From the NCBI RefSeq assembly GCF_003634705.1, contig NZ_RBWU01000005.1, positions 186,001 to 250,000 on the forward strand: a stretch of 64,000 nucleotides of DNA, in the 5' to 3' direction. The notes beneath the pieces are model-generated. The model was not told the DNA's origin. It saw only the letters and a program-made list of their open reading frames with translations, and did not search any database. The position numbers were made by a program, and so were the translations under genes. Positions 17,881-27,186 of this stretch are shown here, piece by piece; the stretch's first letter is position 1; the number at the start of each line of letters is the position of its first letter. Source of the DNA: Actinomadura pelletieri DSM 43383. GTDB lineage: Bacteria; Actinomycetota; Actinomycetes; Streptosporangiales; Streptosporangiaceae.

Positions 17881-19326
17881 TCAGGACGGCGCGTCGGGCG
17901 GTCCGAACATCGGAGACCGCCCCGACCCCAAGGGCGGCGGACCCGACGGCGGCGGACCCGTCCGGGGCGGCAGCGGAGGCGGCCCGGACCGGTGACCACC
18001 CGTCGGCGGCCCGGGAGGCGGCCCCATCGGACCCATCGGACCCATCGGCCCGGTCGGTCCCACCGGCGGACCGCCCGCGACACGCGGATGACGGCGCCGG
18101 AAGGCCAGCGCGATCGCGCCGGCCGTGACCGTCCCACCGAGCCCGAGGAGAACCAGCCCGATGATCAGCGGCCGGACCCAGGCGGGCCGGGGAATGATCT
18201 GCACCGGTCCGGGATCGTTCTTCCCGAACCGCTGCCCGGCGGGCTTGTCGCGCGTCGCGGAGGCCTCGGCGAGGGCATCGGCCGCCGACAGCGCCCGGGC
18301 CGCGTGGACCTCGCCGAACCCGACCTCGGAGTCGTACCCGCCGGACGGCCTGTGCCGGGTGCTCTGGATCAGCGCCTGCGAGACCAGCGCCGGTGACAGG
18401 TCCGGGTGCCTGGCGCGGATCAGCGCGGCGATGCCGGACACGAGCGCGGTGGAGTCGCTGGTGCCGCGGCTGGCGAAGTACTGGCCGCCGGGGGCCGCGA
18501 CGGGCACGTCCATCCCGGGAGCGGACAGCACCACCGAGTAGTTCCGGTTGGAGAACGGCGCGCGAGCGTGGCCGGGCTCGGTCGCCGCGACCGCGATGAC
18601 CCCCGGATAGGACGCCGGGTACGAGTACGGCGCGTACCCGTCACCGTCGATCTCGTCCGGATCGTCGCCGTCGTTCCCGGCGGCGGACACCACGACGACA
18701 CCCTTCTGGATGGCGTAGGCGATGGCCGCGCGCTCCTCGGCGACCTCGTTCTTCTTGCCCAGCGACAGGTTGATGACGTCGGCGCCGTGGTCGGCGGCGT
18801 AGCGGACGCCGCGGGCGATCGCCGTGTCGGCCCGTTCGGACCTCCGGTAACGGGCGAAGCTCCGGTCCTCCGGCTCGGCGATGGCCCGGATGGCGAGGAC
18901 GCGGGACTCCGGCGCGATCCCGATGACCCCGGAGCCGCGCCCCGGGCCGTGCCCGTGGCCCGCGATCAGCGATGCCATCCCGGTCCCGTGCAGCCGGGCG
19001 GGCTTCGTCGTCCCGTCGATCTCGGCGATCATGTTCGGGCCGGTGGTGACGGAACCGGTCAGGTCCGCCTGTGTGGCGTCGACACCGGAGTCGACGACCG
19101 CGACGGTCACCCCCTTCCCCTTGGTGACCTTCCAGGCGGCGTCCATGCCGAGGACGTTCAGGATGGGTTTCTGCCGGTCGCGGACGATGTCGGCGTGCGC
19201 GGGCACGGGCGTCAGCCACGTCCCGGCCAACGCCACCGCGAACGCGCCGCCCGCCACCCGGACCGCACGCCGCGTCCCGGCCCCCGCCTCACGCCCCCGC
19301 ATCCGTGCTCCCGTCAGCATTCCCAC
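17881..19326 (-). CDS. Mycosin-like S8 subtilisin serine protease, membrane-anchored
   Basis: About 481 residues. A signal peptide (hydrophobic GGAFAVALAGTWL ending PAHA) is followed by an S8 catalytic domain with Asp in VAVVDSGVD near 82, His in LHGTGMASLIAGH near 113 and Ser in RGTSDSTALVSG near 290. A membrane helix near 385-405 (LIIGLVLLGLGGTVTAGA) and a Pro/Gly-rich cytoplasmic tail close the protein. This is the MycP architecture associated with type VII secretion, but no ESX genes are in the window. The start (GTG 19326 or ATG 19320) overlaps the upstream membrane-protein gene, so the two are coupled. Confidence 0.85.
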   Translation of the reverse strand: MGMLTGARMRGREAGAGTRRAVRVAGGAFAVALAGTWLTPVPAHADIVRDRQKPILNVLGMDAAWKVTKGKGVTVAVVDSGVDATQADLTGSVTTGPNMIAEIDGTTKPARLHGTGMASLIAGHGHGPGRGSGVIGIAPESRVLAIRAIAEPEDRSFARYRRSERADTAIARGVRYAADHGADVINLSLGKKNEVAEERAAIAYAIQKGVVVVSAAGNDGDDPDEIDGDGYAPYSYPASYPGVIAVAATEPGHARAPFSNRNYSVVLSAPGMDVPVAAPGGQYFASRGTSDSTALVSGIAALIRARHPDLSPALVSQALIQSTRHRPSGGYDSEVGFGEVHAARALSAADALAEASATRDKPAGQRFGKNDPGPVQIIPRPAWVRPLIIGLVLLGLGGTVTAGAIALAFRRRHPRVAGGPPVGPTGPMGPMGPMGPPPGPPTGGHRSGPPPLPPRTGPPPSGPPPLGSGRSPMFGPPDAPS

Positions 19327-20192
19327 TCGGGACTGTCGCAGTCCGGCAGGGCCTTCGCCGACAGCGACCGGGCGACCGCGTGCCCGATCTGCGGCGCCCC
19401 GACGAACGGCTCACCGGGCCGCTTCCTCTTGATCGCCGCGGCCGGGCGCCCGTCGGTCTGGCCCGACGTCGTCAACACCACGTACGGGCCGCCGCGGTCG
19501 ATGGTTCGGTCCTGCCGCGCCTCGTCGGTGAACCGGGCGGCGGCCGTCCCGGGGAACGCCGCCGCGTGGAGCGCCGGGCGGACCGTGCCCGTCCCGTCCG
19601 GGCCCTGCGAACCGGGCAGCTCCTTGTACGCCTTGTCGGCCCTCCACGGGTCGGGGAACACCACCACGCCGACCGTGGTGACGATGCCCTGGAGCTGGTC
19701 GACGTAGGTGGCGCGCAGCACGGCCCGGCACCCGTGCCTGCTGATCGTCGCCATCATCTCCGTGTCGACGCCCTGCGCGCAGGCGGTGTCGGGGACGATG
19801 CCCATCCGCGTCGCGTACTCGCTGTGCCCCGTCACCGGCCGGTAGCTGATCCGCTCGGGAAAGATGCGGCTCGCGGGCCACGCCTGCCACCGGCGCGCCA
19901 CTTCCTCGTTCGCGGCCACCTGCAGCTCGGCGTTCGTGGGTTCGCGGTTCAGCGTCGCCCAGGCACCGGTGAGAGAGATACCACTGGCGACCAGGTAACA
20001 GAAGGCGACCACGATCGCGACGACCATCCACTGCCGTCCCCGCAGCCCGAGCACCGTCGGCGGCGGCGGACCCATGTGGACGGGAGGAGGAGGCACCACA
20101 CCGGGCGGGCCTCCCGGCGGCCCGGCGGGCATGCCGAACCGCTGCGGGGGCCGCGGCGGAGGCGGCTGCTGGGAGGGGGGCAGGAATGCCAC
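19314..20192 (-). CDS. Proline-rich single-pass membrane protein, mycosin partner
   Basis: About 292 residues. The N-terminus is a Pro/Gly-rich cytoplasmic segment (PPSQQPPPPRPPQ and similar), followed by one transmembrane helix near 55-77 (MVVAIVVAFCYLVASG) and a roughly 215-residue extracytoplasmic domain with four or more cysteines, ending in CDSPEWEC. GTG at 20192 is chosen; TTG at 20201 is also open. Its last codons overlap the mycosin-like protease start, and both carry Pro-rich cytoplasmic regions, so they probably work at the same membrane site. I do not recognise the extracytoplasmic domain. Confidence 0.75.
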   Translation of the reverse strand: MAFLPPSQQPPPPRPPQRFGMPAGPPGGPPGVVPPPPVHMGPPPPTVLGLRGRQWMVVAIVVAFCYLVASGISLTGAWATLNREPTNAELQVAANEEVARRWQAWPASRIFPERISYRPVTGHSEYATRMGIVPDTACAQGVDTEMMATISRHGCRAVLRATYVDQLQGIVTTVGVVVFPDPWRADKAYKELPGSQGPDGTGTVRPALHAAAFPGTAAARFTDEARQDRTIDRGGPYVVLTTSGQTDGRPAAAIKRKRPGEPFVGAPQIGHAVARSLSAKALPDCDSPEWEC

Positions 20193-20360
20193 AACAGCCA
20201 AGATTATCTGTGCTTCACGACATTACGCCCTTACATTGCGGTGAGGGGACGGTCCGGTGTGGGCGACGCCCGGGAATGCCGCAGCACATGGCAAGGTTGT
20301 GCGGTGAGAAGGACGAAAGACGTCCCCGCCCCAACTCGCGTCAGCACAGGAGCACCCACC

Positions 20361-21542
20361 GTGTCGTTGCCACCTCTGGTCGAGCCCGCAGCGGAGCTCA
20401 CCCGCGACGAGGTCAACCGCTACTCGCGGCATCTGATCATCCCCGACGTGGGCATGTCCGGGCAGAAGCGCCTCAAGAACTCGAAGGTCCTGGTCGTGGG
20501 CGCGGGCGGCCTGGGCTCCCCCGCCCTGCTCTACCTCGCCGCCGCCGGAATCGGCACCCTCGGCGTGATCGACTTCGACGTCGTCGACGAGTCCAACCTC
20601 CAGCGCCAGATCATCCACCGCCAGTCGTCCCTCGGCAAGCCGAAGGTCGAGTCCGCGGCCGAGACCGTCCGTGAGATCAACCCGCTGATCAACGTGGTCG
20701 TGCACGACACCGCGCTCGACCGCGACAACGTCATGGACATCTTCAGCGGCTACGACCTGATCCTGGACGGCACCGACAACTTCGCCACCCGCTACATGGT
20801 GAACGACGCCGCCGTCCTGCTCGGCAAGCCGTACGTCTGGGGCTCCATCTACCGCTTCGACGGCCAGGCCTCCGTCTTCTGGGCCGAGCACGGCCCGTGC
20901 TACCGCTGCCTCTACCCCGAGCCCCCGCCGCCCGGAATGGTCCCGTCCTGCGCCGAGGGCGGCGTCCTCGGCGTCCTGTGCTCGTCGATCGGCTCCATCC
21001 AGGTGAACGAGGCCATCAAGCTCCTCACCGGCATCGGCGAGCCCCTGGTCGGCCGCCTGATGATCTACGACGCCCTGGAGATGAACTACCGCTCGGTCAA
21101 GGTCCGCAAGGACCCGGAATGCACGCTGTGCGGCAAGAACCCGACACAGACCGAACTCCTCGAGGACTACGAGGCGTTCTGCGGCGCCATCTCCGACGAG
21201 GCCGCCGAGGCCGCCCAGGACTCCACGATCACCGTCCTGGACCTGAAGGCCATGCAGGACCGTGACGACGACATCTTCCTGGTGGACGTGCGCGAGCCCA
21301 ACGAGTACGAGATCGTCTCGATCCCCGGGGCGACCCTCATCCCCAAGGGCGACTTCCTGAACGGCTCCGCGCTGGAGCGCCTCCCCCAGGACAAGAAGAT
21401 CGTCCTGCACTGCAAGTCGGGCGCCCGCTCCGCCGAGGCCCTGGCCGTGGTGAAGAACGCGGGCTTCGCCGACGCCGTCCACGTGGGCGGCGGCGTCCTG
21501 GCCTGGGTCAACCAGATCGACCCGTCCCAGCCGACCTACTGA
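20361..21542 (+). CDS. moeZ: Adenylyltransferase/sulfurtransferase MoeZ
   Basis: 393 residues: an N-terminal ThiF/E1-like adenylation domain with the nucleotide loop VLVVGAGGLGSPALLYLA near 43 and paired zinc cysteines CYRC and CTLC, then a C-terminal rhodanese domain with the active cysteine in LHCKSGARS near 350. MoeZ adenylates the C-terminal glycine of small sulfur carriers (MoaD2, CysO, ThiS) and sulfurates them for molybdopterin, cysteine or thiamine/antibiotic sulfur supply. GTG 20361 has an AGGAG site 8 nt upstream; the open frame extends far upstream but lacks this signal. It corresponds in place to Rv3206c. Confidence 0.9.
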   Translation: MSLPPLVEPAAELTRDEVNRYSRHLIIPDVGMSGQKRLKNSKVLVVGAGGLGSPALLYLAAAGIGTLGVIDFDVVDESNLQRQIIHRQSSLGKPKVESAAETVREINPLINVVVHDTALDRDNVMDIFSGYDLILDGTDNFATRYMVNDAAVLLGKPYVWGSIYRFDGQASVFWAEHGPCYRCLYPEPPPPGMVPSCAEGGVLGVLCSSIGSIQVNEAIKLLTGIGEPLVGRLMIYDALEMNYRSVKVRKDPECTLCGKNPTQTELLEDYEAFCGAISDEAAEAAQDSTITVLDLKAMQDRDDDIFLVDVREPNEYEIVSIPGATLIPKGDFLNGSALERLPQDKKIVLHCKSGARSAEALAVVKNAGFADAVHVGGGVLAWVNQIDPSQPTY

Positions 21543-21547
21543 CCCGT

Positions 21548-21582
21548 TCGGCCCCCGGACCCCACAAGGGTTCGGGGGCCGA
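21548..21582 (+). terminator. Terminator hairpin after moeZ
   Basis: A 15-bp stem (TCGGCCCCCGGACCC paired with GGGTTCGGGGGCCGA, one G-T wobble) around a 5-nt loop, beginning 5 nt after the moeZ stop. There is no T-tract, as is usual in actinomycetes. Confidence 0.7.
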
Positions 21583-21628
21583 CGACGATCTTGTCGCCAC
21601 AATTCCAAGATCCTGACAAAGTGGCCAT

Positions 21629-22144
21629 GTGTCGAGAAGTCCACAGACGTTCGGCGGGCGCGTCGCCCTCTGGCTGATCCTCGGCGCCCTGACATTCGGC
21701 GCCGGTGCGATCACCTACTCGATGTACAACCAGGCGAACCTTCGCTACCAGGTCGGACACGGCTCGGCGGGCACACCTGGCACGGTCCACATCGACTACT
21801 GGATGAGCGGCAAGTCCTCGGGTTGCTACGGACGCTTCCGTCCCAACACCGGCGAACCCTCATCAACCGTCATCCGCATCAACGGCCTAAAACACGAGGC
21901 CTGCAAACGCAACACCACGGTCCCGGCCCGCCTCCTCAAGGGAGACGGCGGCGGCTTCCTCAACACCGACGACCGCGACGAGGCCTTCACCGCCGACAGC
22001 AATGGCGGCTGGCTCACCCACGCCGTCGTCGCCACCGTCTTCGCCATCCTGACCCTGATCCTGGGAATCCCCTGGGCCCTCCTCACCGTCCTGACGCCCC
22101 TGGCCGCCCTGACAATAACAAAGCCCGAACACCCCCACTCCTGA
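21629..22144 (+). CDS. Two-span membrane protein of unknown function
   Basis: 171 residues. One hydrophobic helix near residues 11-33 (VALWLILGALTFGAGAITY) and a second near 132-160 (VVATVFAILTLILGIPWALL) enclose a roughly 95-residue hydrophilic, probably extracytoplasmic loop with two cysteines (SSGCYGRF, HEACKRN) that could form a disulfide. GTG 21629 is the likely start. No family recognised. It marks the left edge of the accessory block behind the moeZ terminator. Confidence 0.65.
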   Translation: MSRSPQTFGGRVALWLILGALTFGAGAITYSMYNQANLRYQVGHGSAGTPGTVHIDYWMSGKSSGCYGRFRPNTGEPSSTVIRINGLKHEACKRNTTVPARLLKGDGGGFLNTDDRDEAFTADSNGGWLTHAVVATVFAILTLILGIPWALLTVLTPLAALTITKPEHPHS

Positions 22145-22182
22145 AATCCGCGGCCATTGACCGTCCATATGCAGAGTGGTGG

Positions 22183-22872
22183 TCAGCGGCCGTGGAGAAG
22201 GAGGTGGAGGAGGCGGCGGGGGCGTTTGCGGTGCCAGGTGGTGCGTTCGTTGGATTGTGGGAAAGGCTCGTCGGGGATCGGGACGGCGAGGAAATCGCAG
22301 AGGGGGCTCCAGCCCTGACTGACGTCGAAGATCAGGAGTCGGTCGGGTGGGAGCGTGGACTCGACCTCGGTGATGTGGCGGTCGAAGACGGTGAGGACGT
22401 GGTCGCGGTCGGCGATGCGGCCGTCGAAGACGCGGTCGAAGATGGTCGCTCGGGCCATGCGGGGGTAGAGGGCGAAGTCCGGTGAGCGCCGCGCTACCAG
22501 CCATCGGAGGAGCCTTCGGCGCAAGGACGGCGGGCGGCGCTCCGCGAGGGCGCGGGCGAAGATGGTGGACGCGACGCTGTCGTACCAGCGTTCCCCGTCT
22601 CGGACGGTGAGGATCACCTTGGCGTCCGGGTAGTGGTCGGCGAGTTCGCGCCAGTAGGACGCGGCGGGCCAGTCCAGGGCCGACTGGAACCCGGCGAAGA
22701 TCTCGTCCCAGTCGGCGGGGGCGCCCTCGCCGATGTCGAGCCACTGGCGGACGCGGTGGGGCTCGGCGATGACGGTGGACATGTGGTAGCAGGGGCCGAG
22801 GCCGAGCCGTTCCAGTGCCGCCTTCAGGGAGGCGGTGCCCGTCCGGCCGAAGCCCGCGCCGATCACCTGCAT
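22183..22872 (-). CDS. P-loop sulfotransferase-family protein
   Basis: 229 residues. The N-terminus MQVIGAGFGRTGTASLK holds the 5'-PSB-like phosphosulfate loop (GFGRTGT), and KVILTVRDGERWYDS near 95 resembles the 3'-phosphate-binding region of sulfotransferases. Proteins of this subgroup are often called 'sulfotransferase family' without proven activity. ATG at 22872 is chosen for the match to the family start; the frame is open to 22965. It diverges from the AMP-ligase operon, so it may share control with that pathway, but a direct role is not shown. Confidence 0.75.
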   Translation of the reverse strand: MQVIGAGFGRTGTASLKAALERLGLGPCYHMSTVIAEPHRVRQWLDIGEGAPADWDEIFAGFQSALDWPAASYWRELADHYPDAKVILTVRDGERWYDSVASTIFARALAERRPPSLRRRLLRWLVARRSPDFALYPRMARATIFDRVFDGRIADRDHVLTVFDRHITEVESTLPPDRLLIFDVSQGWSPLCDFLAVPIPDEPFPQSNERTTWHRKRPRRLLHLLLHGR

Positions 22873-22964
22873 CAGCGTCTCCGTTCCTCTTATCGAGTTC
22901 TTATGAGCGCCGCCTACGTTGAGGTGGGACGACCGAATTGTCAGCGGAATCGAGGAGCGGAGCA

Positions 22965-24494
22965 ATGAGGCTCTTTCCCGGATCTCTTCTGGACGCGCTT
23001 CGAGAATCGCCCGGAACGGCCGCGTTCGAGCACGGCGGGCGGGTGGTCACGCGGGCGGAGTTAACGCAGCTCATCGGCAGGTTGGCGGCGGGGCTGCGGG
23101 ACGCGGGCCTCGGGCCGGGCGACGGTCTGGCGATCCGGACCACGGTGTCGCCGGAGGCGTTCGCCGCGCACATCGCGGCGCATGTGGTCGGGTGCCGCGT
23201 CATCGGCGTCCGGCCCGGGTACGCGGCCGGGCAGCTCGCGCACGTGCTCGGGATGGGCGTCGACGCCGTGCTCGTCGACGCGGAGGCCGTGGCCACGACG
23301 CCCGGTCTGTTCGGCGCGGCGGGACCGGTGCAGGTGTTGTCGCTCGGGCCGTGCGAGGCGGCGCGCGACCTGTTGGACGGTTCGAGCGAGGAGACGCTCG
23401 ACATCACGGCCCGTCCCGACGACGTGGCCCTGCTGGCGTTCACGAGTGGGAGCACCGGGCGACCGAAGGGGTGTGCGACCACCTACCGGGCGTTGAGCGA
23501 GCACTGGGCGTGGCAGCCGCACGTGTGGGGGGAGGTGGCCGAGGACTTCGCGGCGGCGTTCGAGCGGTACCTGCTGTTCGGCACGCTGGCCAGCATGGTG
23601 GTGTTCGAGTTCCTCGCGCCGTGCCTGCTCGGCGGCGGCACCGCCGTGATTCCCGAGGACGACGGCCGTCCCGTGTTCCCGTACGCGATCGAGCGGCACC
23701 GGATCACCGGGTCGATCATCACCGTGCCGAAGTTGGGGCGGATGCTCGACGTGCTGCGGGACGACCCGGTCGACGTGGGGAGCCTGCGGGCGCTGATGGT
23801 GTCGGGGTCGCCGCTCGGCCCGCAGCGGCTGGCGGAGGCGGTCACGCGGCTCGGGCCCGTCGTCTACAACGGATACGGGCAGACGGAGACCGGTTCGGTG
23901 TCGATGCTGACGCCCGCCGACATCGCGGCGGGCCGCCTGGCGTCGGTCGGACGGCCCCATCCGGGCGTCGAGATCAGGGTGCGGGACGAGGGCGGCCGGG
24001 TCCTGCGCCGGGGCCGGACCGGCGAGATCTACGTCCGTGCCCCGTACATGATGGCGGGCTACTGGGGAGACCCGGTGGAGAACCGGGACACGGTGCGCAA
24101 CGGCTGGATGCGCACCCGCGACCTCGGACATCTCGACCGGGACGGGTTGCTGTACCTCGACGGCCGCGCCCGCGACGTGATCATGGTGAACGCGATGGTG
24201 GTGTACGCGGGCCCGGTCGAACGGGTGCTGGCCGGGCATCCGGACGTCGCCGAGGCGTACGTGGTGGGGGCGCCCGACGAGCGGACGGGTGAGGCCGTGC
24301 ACGCGTTCGTCGTCCCGGCGGTCGGCCGGTACCCGGACGGGACGGCGCTGAAGGAGATGGCCGCGCTCGTCCAGGACGAACTCGGCGAGGACTCCGTCCC
24401 GCAGACGATCACCGCGGTGCCGGTGGTGCCGACCGCCGCGAACGGCAAGCCCGACAAACGGGCCCTGCTGCGGCGGCACCGTCCGGGTTTCTGA
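22965..24494 (+). CDS. AMP-dependent acyl/aryl ligase
   Basis: 509 residues of the ANL family. P-loop AFTSGSTGRPKGCATTY near 157, YNGYGQTETGSVSML near 300, the Arg/Asp region TRDLGHLDRDGLLYLDGRARD near 385-405 (seen as consecutive segments) and the catalytic-lysine tail TAANGKPDKRA near 495. No carrier domain is attached, so it makes a free acyl-CoA or loads a carrier encoded elsewhere. ATG 22965 has a GAGGAG site 8 nt upstream. It is first of a five-gene unidirectional operon with oxidative tailoring enzymes and an antiporter, and probably activates the pathway's starter acid. Confidence 0.85.
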   Translation: MRLFPGSLLDALRESPGTAAFEHGGRVVTRAELTQLIGRLAAGLRDAGLGPGDGLAIRTTVSPEAFAAHIAAHVVGCRVIGVRPGYAAGQLAHVLGMGVDAVLVDAEAVATTPGLFGAAGPVQVLSLGPCEAARDLLDGSSEETLDITARPDDVALLAFTSGSTGRPKGCATTYRALSEHWAWQPHVWGEVAEDFAAAFERYLLFGTLASMVVFEFLAPCLLGGGTAVIPEDDGRPVFPYAIERHRITGSIITVPKLGRMLDVLRDDPVDVGSLRALMVSGSPLGPQRLAEAVTRLGPVVYNGYGQTETGSVSMLTPADIAAGRLASVGRPHPGVEIRVRDEGGRVLRRGRTGEIYVRAPYMMAGYWGDPVENRDTVRNGWMRTRDLGHLDRDGLLYLDGRARDVIMVNAMVVYAGPVERVLAGHPDVAEAYVVGAPDERTGEAVHAFVVPAVGRYPDGTALKEMAALVQDELGEDSVPQTITAVPVVPTAANGKPDKRALLRRHRPGF

Positions 24495-24563
24495 TCAACC
24501 TCTGAGAATCGGGGCCTTCACTTGGGTTGAGCATTCAATCATCTCGTCGTCGCGGAGGGTGTC

Positions 24564-26138
24564 ATGGCGAACCGGTCCCTGGACCACCTGATCATCGGCG
24601 CGGGACCTGCCGGTCTCCAGCTGGGCCAGCTGCTCCAGAAGTCGCGGCGCGGCTATCTGATCCTGGAGGCGGGCGACGCGCCCGGCACGTTCTTCCGGAC
24701 GTTCCCCCGCCACCGCACGCTCATCTCCAGCAACAAGAAGCACACCGGGACGGACGACCCGGAGCTGAACCTGCGCATGGACTGGAACTCCCTCCTGTCC
24801 GACGACCCGGAGCTGCTGTTCACCCGCTATAGCGACCGGTACTTCCCCGCCGCCGACGACATGGTCCGCTACCTCGCCGACTACGCCGAGCGCTGCCGCC
24901 TGAACATCGCCTACGGCACGCGGGCCACGAATGTCACCCGGACCGCCGAGGGCGTGTTCCGGGTCACCTGCGATACCGGCGACACCTACGAGGCGAAACG
25001 GCTGATCGTCGCGGCGGGCTTCACCCGGCCGAACGTCCCGCCGATCCCGGGCGTCGAGACCGCCGACCTGTACGGCGAGCACTCCACCGACCCCGCCGAG
25101 TACGTCGACAAGCGGGTGCTGATCATCGGGAAGGGCAACTCGGCGTTCGAGACGGCGGAGAACCTGATCGAGTCGGCCGCGGTGATCCACGTCGCCGGGC
25201 CCCGCTCCCTCCGGCTCGCGTGGCGGACGCACTTCGTCGGGCACGTGCGCGCCGTCAACAACAACTTTCTCGACACCTACCAGCTGAAGTCGCAGAACGC
25301 GATCCTGGACGGCGAGGTCAGACGCATCGAACGGCGCCCGGACGGCGGCTACCTCGTCACGGTAGCGTTCGTCCGCGCGGACGAGGTCACCAAGGACATC
25401 CCCTACGACCGGGTGATCGTCTGTACCGGCTTCCGGCTGGACGCCTCGATCTTCGACGGGTCCTGTCGCCCCGAACTGACGATCGACGAGCGGTTCCCGG
25501 CGCTCACCCCCGCCTACGAGTCCGTCAACGTCCCGGACCTGTACTTCGCCGGGACGCTGACGCAGTCCCGCGACTTCAAGCGCGGCACGAGCGGCTTCAT
25601 CCACGGTTTCCGGTACGGGACGCGGGCGCTGCACCGCGTCATGGAGTACCGCCACCACGGCGCCGAATGGCCGGGCCGGACGCTCACCGCCGACCCGCGG
25701 GACCTCGCGGACGCGGTGCTCGCCCGGGTCAACCGCAGTTCGGCGCTGTGGCAGCAGTTCGGCACGCTCGCCGACGTGATCGTCCTGGATTCGGCGGGCG
25801 GCGCCCGCTACCTGGAGGAGCTGCCCGTCGACTTCGGGGACGCGCCGGTCTCCGACGCCGGTCCCGGCGGTCACTTCACGATCACCCTGGACTACGGGCC
25901 GGACCACGACAAGGTCGACCCGTTCGACGTGTCCGTCACGCGGATCTCGCAGCGCGACGCGGGCCGCGCGCACGAGGGTCACTACCTGCATCCGATCGTC
26001 CGGCATCATCGGGGCGGCGAGGTGACGGCCGTCCATCATGTGACCGAGAACCTGGAGAACGACTGGACGTCCGAGGACGTCCACGCCGAGCCGCTGCGGG
26101 AGTTCTTCGCCCGGCAGACCGCGTCCACGCCGGTGTGA
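24564..26138 (+). CDS. FAD-dependent oxidoreductase (FOXRED2/flavin monooxygenase-like)
   Basis: 524 residues. FAD-binding GAGPAGLQLGQLLQK near residue 12, followed by FRTFPRHRTLISSNKK, an NAD(P)-binding loop LIIGKGNSAFETAEN near 185, and the second FAD signature DLYFAGTLTQSRDFKRG near 330. These features fit the NAD(P)-binding flavin monooxygenase/FOXRED2 group. It probably hydroxylates or oxidises the pathway intermediate. It starts 69 nt after the ligase and its TGA overlaps the next gene (GTGA), so the operon is translationally coupled from here on. Confidence 0.8.
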   Translation: MANRSLDHLIIGAGPAGLQLGQLLQKSRRGYLILEAGDAPGTFFRTFPRHRTLISSNKKHTGTDDPELNLRMDWNSLLSDDPELLFTRYSDRYFPAADDMVRYLADYAERCRLNIAYGTRATNVTRTAEGVFRVTCDTGDTYEAKRLIVAAGFTRPNVPPIPGVETADLYGEHSTDPAEYVDKRVLIIGKGNSAFETAENLIESAAVIHVAGPRSLRLAWRTHFVGHVRAVNNNFLDTYQLKSQNAILDGEVRRIERRPDGGYLVTVAFVRADEVTKDIPYDRVIVCTGFRLDASIFDGSCRPELTIDERFPALTPAYESVNVPDLYFAGTLTQSRDFKRGTSGFIHGFRYGTRALHRVMEYRHHGAEWPGRTLTADPRDLADAVLARVNRSSALWQQFGTLADVIVLDSAGGARYLEELPVDFGDAPVSDAGPGGHFTITLDYGPDHDKVDPFDVSVTRISQRDAGRAHEGHYLHPIVRHHRGGEVTAVHHVTENLENDWTSEDVHAEPLREFFARQTASTPV

Positions 26139-27052
26139 CCGCCATGCGGTCACCCTCCGACCTGCGCGGGTTCGAGGCCGTCGCCCGTGAACGCCTCGAC
26201 CCGGCGCACTACGACTTCTTCGCGGGCGGCGCCGGAGACGAGATCACGCTGCGCGCCAACGAGGCGGCGTTCGGACGGCTCGCGCTGCTCCCCCGCGTCC
26301 TGCGCGGCACCGACAAGCCGGAGCTGGGCGTGACGCTCCTCGGCCGCCGCGCGTCGATGCCGGTCCTGGTGGCGCCGACCGCGTTCCACCGGCTCGCCGA
26401 CCCGGAGGGCGAGCGGGCCACGGCGCGGGCCGCCGCCACCGCCGAGACGATCATGATGGTGAGCATGGCCTCGACGGTCGCCGTCGGGGACGTCGCGGCC
26501 GCCGCTCCCGACGCCCGGTTGTGGTTCCAACTGCACGTCCAGCCGGACATGGCGTTCACCGAGACGCTGGTCCGGCGCGCGGAGGCCGCGGGTTGCGGCG
26601 CGCTCGTCGTCACGGTCGACGCGCCGGTCTTCGGCAGGCGCGGTCGCGACGACCGCAACGGCTTCCACGACCTGCCGGACGGTCTGTGCTGCGAGAACAT
26701 GCGGGACGGCGACCGCATCCGCTCCATCGGGTTCTCCCCCACGATCTCGTGGGAGCACATCGGCCGCCTCATGGAACTCACCTCGCTCCCGATCGTTGTG
26801 AAAGGCGTCCTGCATCCGCAGGACGCCCGGGCGGCCCTCGACCACGGCGTCTCGGCGCTGATCGTCTCCAATCACGGCGGACGGCAACTCGACACGGCCC
26901 CGGCCACGATCGACGTCCTGCCGGAGGTCGTGGCGGCGGTCGCGGGGGCGGTGCCGGTGCTGCTGGACGGCGGCGTCCGGCGCGGCACCGACGTGCTGAA
27001 GGCGCTGGCGCTCGGCGCGGACGCCGTGGCGGTCGGACGGCCGGTCCTGTGA
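26135..27052 (+). CDS. FMN-dependent alpha-hydroxy-acid oxidase, C-terminus lost to a nonsense codon
   Basis: 305 residues remain before TGA at 27050. FMN-dependent alpha-hydroxy-acid dehydrogenase features: YDFFAGGAGDE near 24, LVAPTAFHRLADPEGE near 75, WFQLHVQPD near 130, catalytic SNHGGRQLD near 247 and LLDGGVRRGTDVLKAL near 280, then ALGADAVAVGRPVL. Homologues continue with Trp-Gly-Leu and about 45 more residues. Here TGG is TGA, and the same frame continues GLGADGERGVVRVLGLLRAE and on to CGVASVHDL until TGA at 27200. The enzyme may be dead, partly active or rescued by readthrough. Start GTG 26135 overlaps the previous stop; ATG 26144 is the alternative. The lost frame overlaps the P450 start. 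Confidence 0.8.
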   Translation: MTAMRSPSDLRGFEAVARERLDPAHYDFFAGGAGDEITLRANEAAFGRLALLPRVLRGTDKPELGVTLLGRRASMPVLVAPTAFHRLADPEGERATARAAATAETIMMVSMASTVAVGDVAAAAPDARLWFQLHVQPDMAFTETLVRRAEAAGCGALVVTVDAPVFGRRGRDDRNGFHDLPDGLCCENMRDGDRIRSIGFSPTISWEHIGRLMELTSLPIVVKGVLHPQDARAALDHGVSALIVSNHGGRQLDTAPATIDVLPEVVAAVAGAVPVLLDGGVRRGTDVLKALALGADAVAVGRPVL

Positions 27053-27186
27053 GGCTTGGGCGCGGACGGCGAGAGGGGGGTCGTCCGCGTCCTCGGCCTG
27101 TTGCGAGCGGAGATCGAGGACGCGCTGGCCCTGTGCGGCGTCGCGTCCGTCCACGACCTCGAACCGGGCATGGTGAGGCGGGCACG

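Noticed and set aside
22873..22964. Iron box in the divergent region before the five-gene operon
   Set aside because: No TTAGG...CCTAA-like dyad is present; iron control is supported only at 239-257.
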